This document shows positions 1-10,318 of a stretch of 64,000 bases of DNA, piece after piece. The notes under the pieces are model-generated. The model worked only from the letters and a program-made list of their open reading frames with translations, was not told the origin of the DNA and did no database searches. This DNA is from Cryptomeria japonica (taxonomy: Eukaryota; Streptophyta; Pinopsida; Cupressales; Cupressaceae), in contig NC_081411.1 in NCBI RefSeq assembly GCF_030272615.1, positions 155,582,971 to 155,646,970 on the forward strand, given 5' to 3'. Every line of letters begins with the position of its first letter. Position 1 is the first letter of the stretch. The position numbers were made by a program, and so were the translations under genes.

Positions 1-284
1 TAATTGACAAGCCTATAATTAGGTATTGCGATTTGAATTTACTCAAACATATCAAATCTAACGGGGTTGATAGGACAAATTAATCACTTCAAAATTTGAA
101 AATCCAATTCAATTGAATAGTTTGGTATGCATCTAGCTCGACATATTTTTCCTTTTGTTATTAATGAAAATAATAAAACCATTTTAGTTATGGATATTTC
201 CATGTCAACCTTGTCTACAACACTTATAATGCATATCTCACAATTTTTAGTTTGAAAATTAAATGTAATGGCCAATAATACTTA

Positions 285-760
285 CTACAACTTATGGGGC
301 ATTGGGGTTCTTTCAAGTGTGTTTTATGTAAGGAAATTAGTGAGATTATGATCATCCTTTTGTGCAATTTGAATTTGCAAAAATAATATGTAATTCATTT
401 TTGCAAAGATGGGGGATTGAATGGACGATGCCACACAATCTCCCTAATATTTTGGATTATTTGAAATTTAATATGTCTAGTCCTATCTTGTGGTTCATTT
501 GGAATTAAACTCCTATCATCATCATTTGGCCTATCTAGCTAGAAAGGAACATGCGAGTTTTCAAGGATAAGGAAAGAGTAGTTAGTACAATATGGGATGT
601 AGTGGAGAGGTCTCTTTGGTCGAACTTGGTAGCATTCATATTAAGATGATTAGGAAGTAAAGAGGAAGAGATGGCTTGGGTGGATGCTTGGCTGAATTTT
701 AGGTGGCATGGTGGGCCAACAATAGAGGTTGATTGGGTGACCAATCTAGGTGTGGGGCAG
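285..760 (+). pseudogene. LINE ORF2 C-terminal fragment (zinc-binding RVT tail)
   Basis: A decayed piece of a plant LINE. Read in the plus direction with frame changes, the stretch gives a W-G-S-F-K-C-V-L-C-K start, then F-L-Q-R-W-G-I-E-W, then I-I-I-I-W-P-I-stop-L-E-R-N-M-R-V-F-K-D-K near 523-573. That order matches the zinc-binding region that follows the reverse transcriptase in plant L1-like ORF2 proteins. Several stops and frameshifts break it and no reverse transcriptase or poly-A tail is present nearby, so it is a relic. The two complete-looking LINEs elsewhere in the window carry the same region at about 40,394 and 22,500. The family call is an inference from motif order only. Confidence 0.5.
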
Positions 761-769
761 AAGGATAAG

Positions 770-1456
770 GATGGGTTTTTTGATGTGAAGCAATTATAAA
801 AGGAACATTAATCCATGGTGTCCAACTCAATTGCTTAGGACATGAAAATGTTAAAAAATTTTACACTAAATATAGCCACCATTACGAATGCTTAAGGTGG
901 TTGATAACATAAATGTTTAGGGTTTTAATTAAATATTATAATTTAGGGTTTAGGGTTTAGGGTTTAGGGTTAATCAACCAAGATAGTCAAATTTCTCCTT
1001 GGACTTGTTTGTTTTATTCTATTTAGGGTTTAGTGTTTGTTTTTCTGTTCAGGGTTTATTGTCTGTTTTTTGTGTCTAATGTTTATTGTTCGTTTACATT
1101 TTTGTTTTTTGTTTTTTTCCTACGGTTTTTACTATTCATGTTTTTTGTAATAATTGAAAACTAAAAACTATTTTAAACATGAAATAAAATAAAATAAAAG
1201 ATGATTTTTGAACTTTAAAACATAAAAAATAAAAAAATAACAATACATTAACATTTTTTTATGTAAAACAATAAAAATAAATAAAATAGAATATAAAAAA
1301 TAAAACTAAATACCTGGAAGGAGGTAAAAATGGTCTAGGGGGTCAGCTGGGTTGAAAAAAATGGGTACCCATGCTCCTCAGAAATGCCTACTCATTTTTC
1401 AAACAGTAAAAATGATAGAAAATGGTTAAAAAAATAAATAAATACATTTTAAAAAT
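770..1456. other. AT-rich stretch without a gene
   Basis: Apart from the short telomere-type array, nothing coding is visible. The segment 1,020-1,140 is a T-rich degenerate series of GTTT and TTTAGGGTTT-like words. Then follow A-rich low-complexity runs to 1,310. Confidence 0.5.
942..969 (+). repeat. Interstitial plant telomere-type repeat, TTTAGGG x4
   Basis: Four perfect head-to-tail TTTAGGG units. A further TTTAGGG-like unit follows near 1,022. This is the telomere heptamer of most land plants, but the array is far too short and too internal to be a telomere. Short runs like this usually arise from break repair or a mobile element. Confidence 0.85.
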
Positions 1457-1585
1457 GGGCGCCTGTTTTTTTCAAATCGGGCGCCTATTTATCTTCAGGC
1501 ACCCATTGCTAAACAGGCGCCCATTTCTTTATGGCTCAAGCACCCAAAGCTAAATGGGTGCCCGATTTGTAAAAATTGGGCACCC
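1457..1585. repeat. Cluster of GGGYGCC / GGCRCCC motifs in both orientations
   Basis: Seven related G/C-rich motifs occur within about 130 bp of AT-rich DNA: GGGCGCC at 1457 and 1479, GGCACCC at 1498, GGCGCCC at 1516, a weaker GCACCC at 1540, GGGTGCCC at 1556 and GGGCACCC at 1578. Most are near-palindromes and occur in both orientations. The cluster abuts the broken integrase end of the gypsy element at about 1,640. Function unknown. Confidence 0.6.
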
Positions 1586-1639
1586 ATTTCTAGCGGGTTC
1601 ATTTCCCAACCCGCGGACTTCCGTGGGATTGGGACCCAA

Positions 1640-1860
1640 CTTTGTGCGTTTACCCTACCGTTGATGAAAAATGGCCACCACAAGCCTCATCATGGAAGGT
1701 TTTCAACAAAGACTCTTGGAGAGATTTATCTACACAAAGAAAGAAAGTTCCATCTAATCCCCTTTTATATAATACATCATTAAAAATGACGTATTTGGCA
1801 GCTTTTAATCACAAGTTCCTCTTTTTTTTTGAAGAAAGATGTGTTGGGCAATCTCCATAG
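1640..1860 (-). pseudogene. Integrase N-terminal zinc-binding region, truncated (gypsy-A)
   Basis: The minus-strand reading contains A-A-K-Y-V-I-F-N-D-V-L-Y-K-R-G followed by F-H-D-E-A-C-G-G-H-F. This is the typical Integrase_H2C2 module of gypsy elements: the YVI...VLYKRG strand pair, then H...CGGHF. Homology stops just after GGHFSSTV and the next bases are the unrelated G/C motif cluster. The DDE catalytic core is therefore absent. The plus-strand ORF over the same bases is only a shadow. Confidence 0.7.
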
Positions 1861-2540
1861 GTCAAATAGTAGGCAACATCCACAAACCAGGAATGCTAGA
1901 GTCTGACAAACAAGACTAAGGGCAATTCCTCTGCCACTTCCTCCTCACTCTTAGCAATTAACTTACACAAACCCTGTCCTCTTACCAATTTTATGGGCTT
2001 AATATCTAAATTGAACTCTTGAATTTTTTACACCCAGGAGGCTCTATTATTCATTCCTATATCTTGTTGTGTCAATATGCTCTTGACTATGGAATGAGGC
2101 ACATAAACAATGGCATGGGAATGTAGAATATAGTACCTAAATTGCTTTATGGCCTTCACAACCGTATATGCTTATTTTTCCATTAGCGAATATTTCAATT
2201 CATGCTTTTTCAATGGTACACTCATGAATGATATTGGGACTTCTTCATTACCCTCATTCTTCTGTAATAAAATCCCTAACATAGTATGATCCGAGGCATA
2301 ATAGTAGATAACAAAATCCTTCCTAAAATCAGAATTAACCAGAATAGGCACATGACCAATAGCATTCTTTATTGATTTGAATGTTTTCTTCCCTTCCTCA
2401 TTCCATTTAAAAGCTTGTTTTTCAATCATCAAATTCACAATATACCTAGTAGTCTCTGCAAAATCTAGGATAAACCTCCTTACAAAATTAACCTGTCCAA
2501 AGAAGGATCTAACAACATTTCTATTTGATGATAGACTTAG
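1861..2540 (-). pseudogene. RT-linked RNase H and connection region (gypsy-A)
   Basis: The 2,438-2,172 frame reads F-K-W-N-E-E-G-K-K-T-F then P-I-L-V-N-S-D-F and Y-A-S-D-H-T-M-L-G. This matches the RT_RNaseH_2 segment that follows the reverse transcriptase in gypsy polymerases. A stop separates it from the RT above. Below 2,172 the frame continues with motifs such as Q-F-R-Y-Y-I-L and I-L-T-Q-Q, then an N-R-A-S-W-V-Q-K-I-Q-E-F-N-L-D-I stretch. Together with the separate RNase H at 3,690-4,135, this gives the element two RNase H domains. Confidence 0.75.
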
Positions 2541-3628
2541 CTATTGAATTGCTTTTACCCTTTCAAGGTCTATTCTTACTCCTTCCTTAGAAATAATATG
2601 GCCAAGCAACTTACCCTCTGTCACCCCAAACACTGACTTTTTTGGGTTTAAGGACACCCCATGCTCATGACACCTCTGTAACACTTGTCCCAGATCCCTC
2701 AGGTGATGTTTTCTTCTTTTTGAGAAATTAGTTAAATCATCGAGATACACAGCAATTATCTTATCTTTCAAATGACCGAAGGATAAATCTATAGCACACT
2801 GAAATGTCGCTCTTGCATTGATTAAACCAAACGGCATTCAATTATAAGAAAACCTACCCCAGGGAGTAATAAAGCCAGTTTTATGTTGATCACCTTCCAA
2901 GACACTAGTCTGATTGTAACCCAAAAATCCATCAAGCATAGACATCATCTCGGAACCTGAAACTATTTGTAGAATGTGGTCCATGGTTGGTAATGGATAG
3001 TTATCTTTTAGGCTAGCTTGATTCATATTTCTAAAATCTACACAGATCCTTATTTCGCCATTTTTCTTCTTAACAGGAACAATGTTGGCTATCCATGTAG
3101 AATGATGGATGGGGTATATAATCCTAGCCTTTAATATTTTATCTACCTCCTGAAATATGGCCTTAGCTACCTTAGGATTGAAACTTCTAAGCTTTTGTTG
3201 AAAAGGACTTACTCCAGGTTTCAAAGGAATTTGATGTTGGAATTTTTCCTCTCTGAAATTCTTTAGATCATCATAGCACCAAGTGAATACATCCTTGAAC
3301 TCCAGCAGGAGACTAATGAATCTCTCTTTTTCTGTAGGCATACAACATTTTCCAAGGTTGATATATTTAGGTTCATCTTTTGTATCGATGTTGATCCTTT
3401 CATAACCTCCAACATCTTGAGCTTCAGGAGATTTGTCACCTTTTTTTTCTTGTAAGCATCATGACGATCGAATAGATGCTCTAATGAAACCAACCCTTTA
3501 GGGATCTTGTTACCTTTTAATTGAATAACTCCATCAGTCAACTTCTTGGCCCATTCTGGTGAAAATTCCTTACACTCTACATCTGAACCTTCAAAATATG
3601 TAGCAGAAAATGTTTCTACACTTTGCAT
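2541..3628 (-). pseudogene. Reverse transcriptase with upstream linker (gypsy-A)
   Basis: Three overlapping minus-strand frames make one reverse transcriptase. The linker (3,628-3,263) has I-P-K-G-L-V-S-L-E-H-L-F-D. The fingers and palm (3,341-2,838) show V-P-V-K-K-K-N-G-E-I-R-I-C-V-D-F-R-N-M-N and D-N-Y-P-L-P-T-M-D. The last part (2,837-2,541) has M-P-F-G-L-I-N-A, the active-site box Y-L-D-D and L-G-H-I-I-S. A TGA sits immediately before MPFGL and a frameshift joins linker and fingers. The catalytic YLDD is intact, but the gene cannot make one protein. Order and motifs are diagnostic of Ty3/gypsy. Confidence 0.9.
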
Positions 3629-3689
3629 AAAATTATTAATTTGTTTATCATTTTCAAATACTTGCCAGAATTCAGAGTTATCTGGGACA

Positions 3690-4135
3690 CTAGGCTGATA
3701 TACTAACTCTACTCTTAATAAATTTAGGATTTGGAATCAGTGAGGTTGACACGGCTAACGAATCTACTTTTGAATTCAGTTCTCTAGGAATAGATTCAAT
3801 GGAGAATGCATCAAAATCTTCGATTTCATCCCAAACTCTATTCTGATAGTGTTTCAACCTTTCTTTTTTTACATTAAACAACCCTCTGGACTGTTTTAAA
3901 ATCAATTCAACATCTCCTTTGACTCGCACGAGTTTCACTCCCAGTCTCTTATCTTCGGCTAAACCTAACAAAAAAGCCTCATACTCAGTTGTATTGTTGG
4001 TGTTTTTGAATTCCAATTTAAAACAAAAGGGAATATGATTTCTAGAAGGCGAAATTAACACTACCCCTGCACCTGAGCCTAATGCTGCACAACTACCATC
4101 AAACTCTATTAACCACAGACTTTCTTCTCCTTATG
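3690..4135 (-). pseudogene. Second (archaeal-type) RNase H domain, placed before RT (gypsy-A)
   Basis: The minus-strand frame reads L-W-L-I-E-F-D-G-S, G-S-G-A-G-V-V-L-I-S-P, T-N-N-T-T-E-Y-E-A-F-L-L-G-L, V-K-G-D-V-E-L-I and N-S-K-V-D-S-L-A. These are the conserved blocks of type I RNase H with all four acidic positions kept (D of FDGS, E of EYEA, D of KGD, D of VDSLA). The N-terminal part has no ATG and follows the protease stop in another frame. This RNase H type is known in Tat-lineage plant gypsy elements, where it usually lies between the RT-linked RNase H and integrase. Here it lies between protease and RT. No decayed RT-proximal duplicate was seen. Confidence 0.8.
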
Positions 4136-5356
4136 CTATGATGGATCTCCCACTACCTCATTATCAGACAAAATCATGTAGTTTCCAAATTGACATTTGT
4201 GATACAGAATTTGAGCTCTTGGATCATCAGAAGGGAAAAAAGTGAATTTAGACTTTGGTTCAGGTTGCAAAATGACTCGTTGTTTTCCAACAGGAATTGT
4301 GGCTTGAGACCAATCCATTTTAATTTGACCTCCAAAATCTCTACAGAATGTACGACTTAGCAACATGCCATAGCTAGCTGGGATGTTAGCTATTACAATA
4401 TTCAACTTAATTCTTTTGTTCAGGTGAGCGGCAAGAACTACTTGAGCATCCTTAATTTGTCCTAACAGAGGAATATGTTTTGAATCCATAGAGTAACATC
4501 TGCCAAAAGTTTTTGTCAAGGACAACCCTAACGCTTTAGCTACTACAGAAGGCATTATATTATCAGATACACTTGAATCTATAATACAATTATTTAATTT
4601 ATGACCATTTATAAACAATGATATGTAAAAGGGTTCAGGTTTTGACTCAAGGGCAAACAAAGAATCATCTATTTGGAGAGCAGTTATTTCAAGCATCCTT
4701 TCATGAGCAATAGGGTAAACTGATTCATTATTGTGTGAAGACAATGTGGCATTTACTGACTGTTGTGTTCCATTAGCTTGTAGTACATTATTCCCTTTTA
4801 CGAACTGAACGAGCCTATCTAGCTCTTTGGGGTTTAGCTTAAGGTACTCGGCAAGTGTAATTTGAATTTGGGAAGATTTGCAAAACTCTACAATATCAAA
4901 TGAACTTTCCTTTTCAGCAGACCTTAACAATGGAGACTCTTGCAGTTTTTTATCATTGTTATAAAATTTTGAAACAATCTCCTTACCTTTGAAATTCATA
5001 GAAAAAGATGAATAAGTGCCCTGAGGTTTCACATTTTGTTGATTTCTTGTGAGCACGACACATGAAGGATCTTCTAAAGTAACCAAAATATCACCCCCTC
5101 TTTTTGAATCTGGCTCGTACTCTAGGAAGTGGATTTTAGAGTCGCCAAGTTGCTTTAAAGATTCTTCCTCACTCCACTCATTTGGGGTATCTTTAGAGTT
5201 CATCATTTGTGCATAACGCACCATCTTAGGATAGGAACTACCATCATGTTCATCTGTGATATGAAAAACACACATACTCCCTTTAGGTGGCAGTGCCTCA
5301 ATTGCCAATCCCTTATGAGTAGGGGGTAATTGCAAAGACTTGTTTCCAAAGCCCAA
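4136..5356 (-). pseudogene. Aspartic protease polyprotein segment (gypsy-A)
   Basis: This is the longest open frame of the element, 406 residues. The C-terminal half holds a retropepsin-like domain: F-Y-I-S-L-F-I-N-G-H-K-L-N-N-C, the active-site region I-I-D-S-S-V-S-D-N, then V-V-A-K-A-L-G-L-S-L and Y-G-M-L-L-S-R-T-F. The usual D-S/T-G triad reads D-S-S, which would be expected to inactivate it. The N-terminal half is a low-homology linker that includes L-A-E-Y-L-K-L-N-P-K-E-L-D-R-L, a common Tat-type pre-protease stretch (inference). The frame ends at a TAG just before the second RNase H. Confidence 0.75.
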
Positions 5357-5616
5357 AGACTGATTTGTATTTCTCCTAGGTACATCTTGATAGGGATATG
5401 GGTATGATGTACTAGCTTTAGTTCATTGTCTTTTAAGAGTAATCACATCATTCATCAATCTCTGGATCACAGGGCTAGAAGAAGTAGAAGGTTGGGCAAT
5501 GGGTGTCTATACTTCTCTTTTCCATTTACCTGTCATGATTAGATCATCTTCCAACTCAACAGAAAGTGTTTTAGCAGCACTTAAATCTGCAACTCTTTGC
5601 CTGTAGATCAGGAAAC

Positions 5617-6375
5617 CTATTTCTGAAGCCATAGAATATTAAAAAAATACCTCAAATTATCATCTGAGGGTTTTTGATTGACCAAAATTTTATGCAAAAT
5701 CTTATCAAATTTTGCTACAAAGTCCCTCATAGACTCTGGAATCTCTTTCTTTAACTGGGCCAATTGAGCCAAGAGAGAGTGTTCATCCTTAACCACTTTG
5801 AATCTTGCCTCAAACCTTGTTTTCAAGTCCTGCCAATTTGTTATCACACTATTTGGCAAGGAATAGAACCAATCTGCTGCTACTCCAGTTAGTGTTTGAA
5901 CAAATAATCTTATAGCAACATCCTCATGTTGAATAGTTATTATCCCACAAGCCACATTCAATGCATTCAGGTGCTCATCAACAATGATTTTCCCATCCCC
6001 ACTGAATTTTGGCAAGTGATCTCTAGCACCTTTGGGTAAGGGATTCAAATTTAATCCTAAGTTCAATGGACCTAAAGCGGCCCCCAAGGATTATTTACTG
6101 CCATTGGAAAGATGATATTGAGCGGAGTCAGGTTGATTATATTTGGTAAAGCAATACCATGCAAGGTCAGAGCTTGACAAACTGAGGACACATGAGATGA
6201 TAGGGACAGGGAAGGAGACCTACTTCTTGCTCGTCTTTGAGGTGAAAAAGTGGGTTGAAAATTGAGGTTTTGTAACTCTTCAAAAATAGAATCAACTATC
6301 CCCTCCCTTCTTTGGGATCTAGTATATCTCTTTGACTCCAATCTTGTAACTAGGCAACCAGTCTTATGATTTGAC
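5617..6375 (-). pseudogene. Gag (gypsy-A)
   Basis: Two minus-strand frames make a gag. The upstream part (to about 6,340) is rich in Arg and Ser: Y-T-R-S-Q-R-R-E-G and R-R-A-R-S-R-S-P-S. The downstream part (6,087-5,617) is a Retrotrans_gag core: H-L-P-K-F-S-G-D-G, R-L-F-V-Q-T-L-T-G-V-A-A-D-W-F-Y-S-L-P, W-Q-D-L-K-T-R-F-E-A-R-F and E-S-M-R-D-F-V-A-K-F. No ATG marks the start clearly. The frame opens about 30 bp after the primer binding site. No zinc knuckle is readable before the next stop. Confidence 0.8.
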
Positions 6376-6393
6376 TCCCCAGTAGAGTCGCTA
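6376..6393 (-). promoter_or_regulatory. tRNA primer binding site, tRNA-Arg-like (gypsy-A)
   Basis: The minus strand reads TAGCGACTCTACTGGGGA. I compared it from memory with the tRNA-Arg-type site of Ogre/Tat elements (TGGCGACTCCGCTGGGGA); it matches at 15 of 18 positions. It lies just ahead of gag, where a primer site is expected, and sets the inner edge of the 5' LTR. Confidence 0.65.
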
Positions 6394-7250
6394 AAAATCA
6401 AAAATTAGTTGGTTAACAGATTTGTCCCTTTCTTGTAATTGCAATATCTATTTTATCTAAATTATAATAAGACTTTTGTAAACCTCTTAATGAAAGGACA
6501 CAAATAAACAAGCAATTGGATGAACTAATCAAAATCCATCCTCTACATTTGAGAGCAGATCCTCATATGATTTGCAATGAATTCTACATAGAAAATATTA
6601 AAACGAAGATGCTTTTAACCAGAAAGCATAGAAAGGCTTTAGCATTCATCTATCAACACAAAGGAATACCATAACATAAAACAGAGAGAAAATTTTGAAG
6701 ATTAAATAAGAGCTCACAGACTCTGTTTCTCACACAAGTTCATTCCATAAATTTAGAGCAAAGCAAGTTCAATGCAGTATTGATTTTGATCGATAATCTC
6801 TCATGCATCACAGGGAAAGGGGAGTTAGCAAAACTCAATCCACAATGAATCTTCTAACAACTATATATAACAATGAATTCAAGAAAACATAGAATTGACT
6901 AATAAGAATAATGATATAATGCACATAGAAGATTTTTTAAGAAAGATCACCAATCTTTAAATGCACAGATTCAAAGACTGCACACCATAATCATTTTCAT
7001 TCATAAATCAGTCAATCCAGTTCCAAGGAATTCAAAACATAAACAGATATTGTTTGATGCTCGAAAAATCATAGTTTTTTGGACCTTTCTAGTTTCTCAA
7101 AAACATAGTTATATAGCCACAACTTGGTCAAAAGTTATATCCAAAAACATGGAAAGCCAACAATTTCTGCCCCGCAAAGTCAATGAAACCAGTATAAAAA
7201 TAAAATAAAATTTGCGACTAACAAGTGAAAAAGATCTATCATCAACAAAA
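6394..7250 (-). other. Probable 5' LTR/leader of gypsy-A, outer limit not definable
   Basis: This non-coding stretch sits upstream of the primer binding site, so some part of it should be the 5' LTR. There is no second copy in the window to compare with, and no clear TG...CA pair or target duplication could be set. Sequence is AT-rich without tandem structure. Confidence 0.4.
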
Positions 7251-7254
7251 AATA

Positions 7255-10200
7255 TTAATATGTTGTTCTGATAACTACTTCTTTCTTCCAATCCGCATGA
7301 GAAGAGGCAATGTGTTCAATGATTTTGTTATGAGGTAATCTCACGTGTGCCATACGTTGCTTCCAGACCTCTTTTTCCCTATGAACTTGTGCGACTTTTT
7401 TGGAGTGACTATCCAGATGTCCGATGTATAAAAATAGGAGTGATTCGATCTTAGCAATCAAACTTAATTCATCTGGAACTAAACCCTTAGCTTCTTTCAC
7501 ATAATTGATTTTTCTTTTAAATGATTATGTTATAACCTCAATCGTCTCAAGGGTTCTTCCATCATCTTTTAAATATTTTATCCCAATGCACACCATCTCA
7601 TTTCTCATGGAAGTAACTAATTCTGCAAGTTGATTTATCAATTTCGCGAAGTCCTCATAAGCCTGTTTTATCAGAGAATTTCCCCATTCAATGTTCCTCT
7701 GGCACACATACAAAATGCTATCATCCAAGCCTACCACAGGTTTTTCAGCAAGAAACTTCATTACCCCATAATTCTGCACTTCTCGAATCCGCACAACTTT
7801 TGATGCCTATTTAGCTTCCTCATTTTTCCAATTGATTATTTCAACTTCCAACTCCTTCATCACTTGCATCACCCCATCATATACTCTGCTTAGATTAACA
7901 AAGTATTTTGCACCAGACTTCTGAATCTTTTCTAACAACTCCATCACAATTTATGTGATCAACCTGCATTTTTGTATCTATTCCAAAGTCTTCTGGTTTG
8001 CAAGGGACATAGGATCGAAGGACATTAGAATTTGTGACAAAGGTTGAGGGTTCAGAGCATTGATTGCACCTCAATATATTATGTCATCCTTTTTAACATC
8101 TCTTTCATCTGATACTTATCTTTTTCGTCCTTCCAGGTCCTAGTTATGATCTTCTTTATTGAAGCCTCAAGGTGAAGAACATATGTAGCTCGAGAAGTAG
8201 TTCCAATATTTATCTTTTCAACAATGAAGTCCTGAGCTCTAGGGTTCTCTGTCTTTTCATCTATTAATTGACGTGCAATCTCTGTGAACCAATTCCCACT
8301 ATTTGCATCAAAATCAATCTTTGACATAGTTTTGGACTTCTTCGCTTAGGAGTTTTTCCCAAGCATTTACTCACCATGTCTTCTACTAGAATTGAGGCTG
8401 GAACAATGTTTCTCTTCTTGCTACTTAACATATTTTCTAACCATAATGGTCCTGGAGGAACTTGAGACTTATCTGGATCAGTTCCAGTTTCCTTTCCATC
8501 CCTTACTACCATAGTAGTAACTTCATTTAAGGCTTCCTATTCCTGTCGATTATTACCCTCATCAGCCAGGCCTTGTTGTTCTTTGATTGGATCAATTGAG
8601 GTTGTATCCATCTCAAGGTCAACCACCACAGTATCAATAGACAAGGATTGTCTTTTTCCCCTTGTTCTGGAGCAGGTGACTCTGACAGAACTTGTCTCCT
8701 CTTTGATTTGCACTACCTTGGATCTTTGTCCTCCTTTTCCCTATTTCTGTGAATCTGCAGCACAAGATGGTACAAGAGAATTAGATACCAAGACCTCAGT
8801 GGGTGAAGCTGAATCCTTCCTTGAGCTTCTACTCAGTCTCCACTGTCTAAGCCACTTCTCTATTCTTCGAATGACCAAGTTTGTCTCGGTTTGAATCTCT
8901 TCTTCCTCATATTTTTTCCAGTCAATCTCTGATATTACTCCTTGCTGCCTATCATCGACAAATTGGGGTTCAAGCAAATCATTTACATCATCGACAATAT
9001 TTGCAGTGTTTATCTTCAGACCAGAATCCCTAATTTGTTGCACTGTGAGTCTTAGGTGAGCTCCTTTTTGGACTTCATAATCATCTACACAATCTGCCCA
9101 AAAGTCTTCTAGATCGGGTACATGTCAAAAACTCTCCCTGAATGTAAAGTGTGTCATTTCAAATCCTTTAGTATCAAACTCAGTGTGGGGAAAATACAAC
9201 TGAAAGTTAAATTTTTTGAACTCTAATTCCAAATTCAAAGCATCTAAGACACTGTTACAGGTGTAATGTGTCAGTTCAATGGGAAACAAAACTCTTGTTT
9301 GGTGTTCTTCCCCATATTTCTTATCTATATGAGTGAGTTGTCTGCAAACTTCAATTAACACTTTCCTGTCAAAGACATGTCTTGGCAATTTGTAGGGTTC
9401 TCCTTCAAAACCCCCAACCCTCAAATAAGTGAACCTGGAGAACTGAGTATAAAAGCTACCATATATATTTACAAACTACATAGCTTCCTCAGTTAATCTC
9501 TTATGAATATCCCCTTTCAACTCAAATACAAACCCGCCAAGGAAAATATTATGAACCTTGTAATAATTTTCAGTGACCCTGTGTTGTTGCAAATGTGGGT
9601 GATATTCATATATCCTCGTATCATTCTACCAAGTTTCATGATACAGACCTACCCATTGACGGGTGCAGGCTAAATAATATAGAAGGTAAGAGGACATATG
9701 GAAATTTTTGTTCCCAAAATATTTTAAACCCTCATGCATTCTTTCTGCAATTAACTCTGCCCAATCTATGTATCTCTTTTCACCAAAAATGACCTGCATA
9801 AAGAAATACATCCAATCTTCCCAATAAAAGGCTATCTGATTTCCCCACATTCTATGTAATAAAATGACTATGTCCCTTACTTTCATAAATAGATGCTCTC
9901 AGGTTAATGGGCTTGGCAGTCTTGAACTCCCCTTTTGAAATTTCAATAACCAATTTCTCGTAATGACAGTCCTATAACATGACTTCTTCTTAGAGAAAAT
10001 TCCTTGTGACTTGCATACCATCCAGTCCTCATATTGCTCCCTCTTTGGTATTGTCATTATGGTGAAAATAACCTCCTGACTAATCGCAAGAAAAAATTTA
10101 CCCTCTGTGTTTCTTATACATCTCTCTATAGGATCATATCTGCTCATACATTTTGAAACTACTTCCGGACATGACACAACTGGAGGAAATGTTGCAGCTT

Positions 10201-10318
10201 CTACCAACCCACTATCTAAAATTTTCTGCATCAAAGGGGAACTAGCATAATTTCTCACTCTTTCATGGAATTCCTCTAAGTCTACTAATGGCAGGAAAGT
10301 ATCTCCTATGCCAGGCAA
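7255..10318 (-). pseudogene. Long decayed ORF of unknown family, probably retroelement-associated
   Basis: About eight minus-strand frames follow each other like the pieces of one roughly 1,000-residue protein with a few stops. It begins near 10,318 with F-L-P-L-V-D-L-E-E-F-H-E-R-V-R-N-Y-A and A-T-F-P-P-V-V-S-C-P-E-V-V. Then come W-M-Y-F-F-M-Q-V-I-F-G-E and H-M-S-S-Y-L-L-Y-Y-L-A (9,886-9,626), and G-G-F-E-G-E-P-Y-K-L-P-R-H-V-F-D-R (9,424-9,125). The rest is a charged, serine-rich, helix-forming C-terminal half. No catalytic or metal-binding motif is recognisable. It lies on the strand of gypsy-A but outside its primer binding site, so it is either an accessory ORF of a neighbouring large element or a decayed multicopy host ORF. 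Function unknown. Confidence 0.5.

Larger units (their letters stand above)
1640..6393 (-). mobile_element. Ty3/gypsy retrotransposon, Tat-like, truncated in integrase (gypsy-A)
   Basis: The minus strand gives, in order, a primer binding site, gag, aspartic protease, an extra RNase H, reverse transcriptase, the RT-linked RNase H and the start of integrase. Every domain is broken by stops or frameshifts. The element ends abruptly near 1,640 inside the integrase zinc finger, so the 3' half of integrase and the 3' LTR are missing. The primer binding site resembles the 3' end of plant tRNA-Arg, as used by Ogre/Tat elements, and the second RNase H is also a Tat-lineage trait. The 5' LTR should begin just above 6,393, but without a second LTR its outer end cannot be placed. 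Confidence 0.85.

Noticed and set aside
1642-1860. 72-residue plus-strand ORF
   Set aside because: Antisense of the integrase zinc-finger remnant, which has recognisable motifs on the minus strand.
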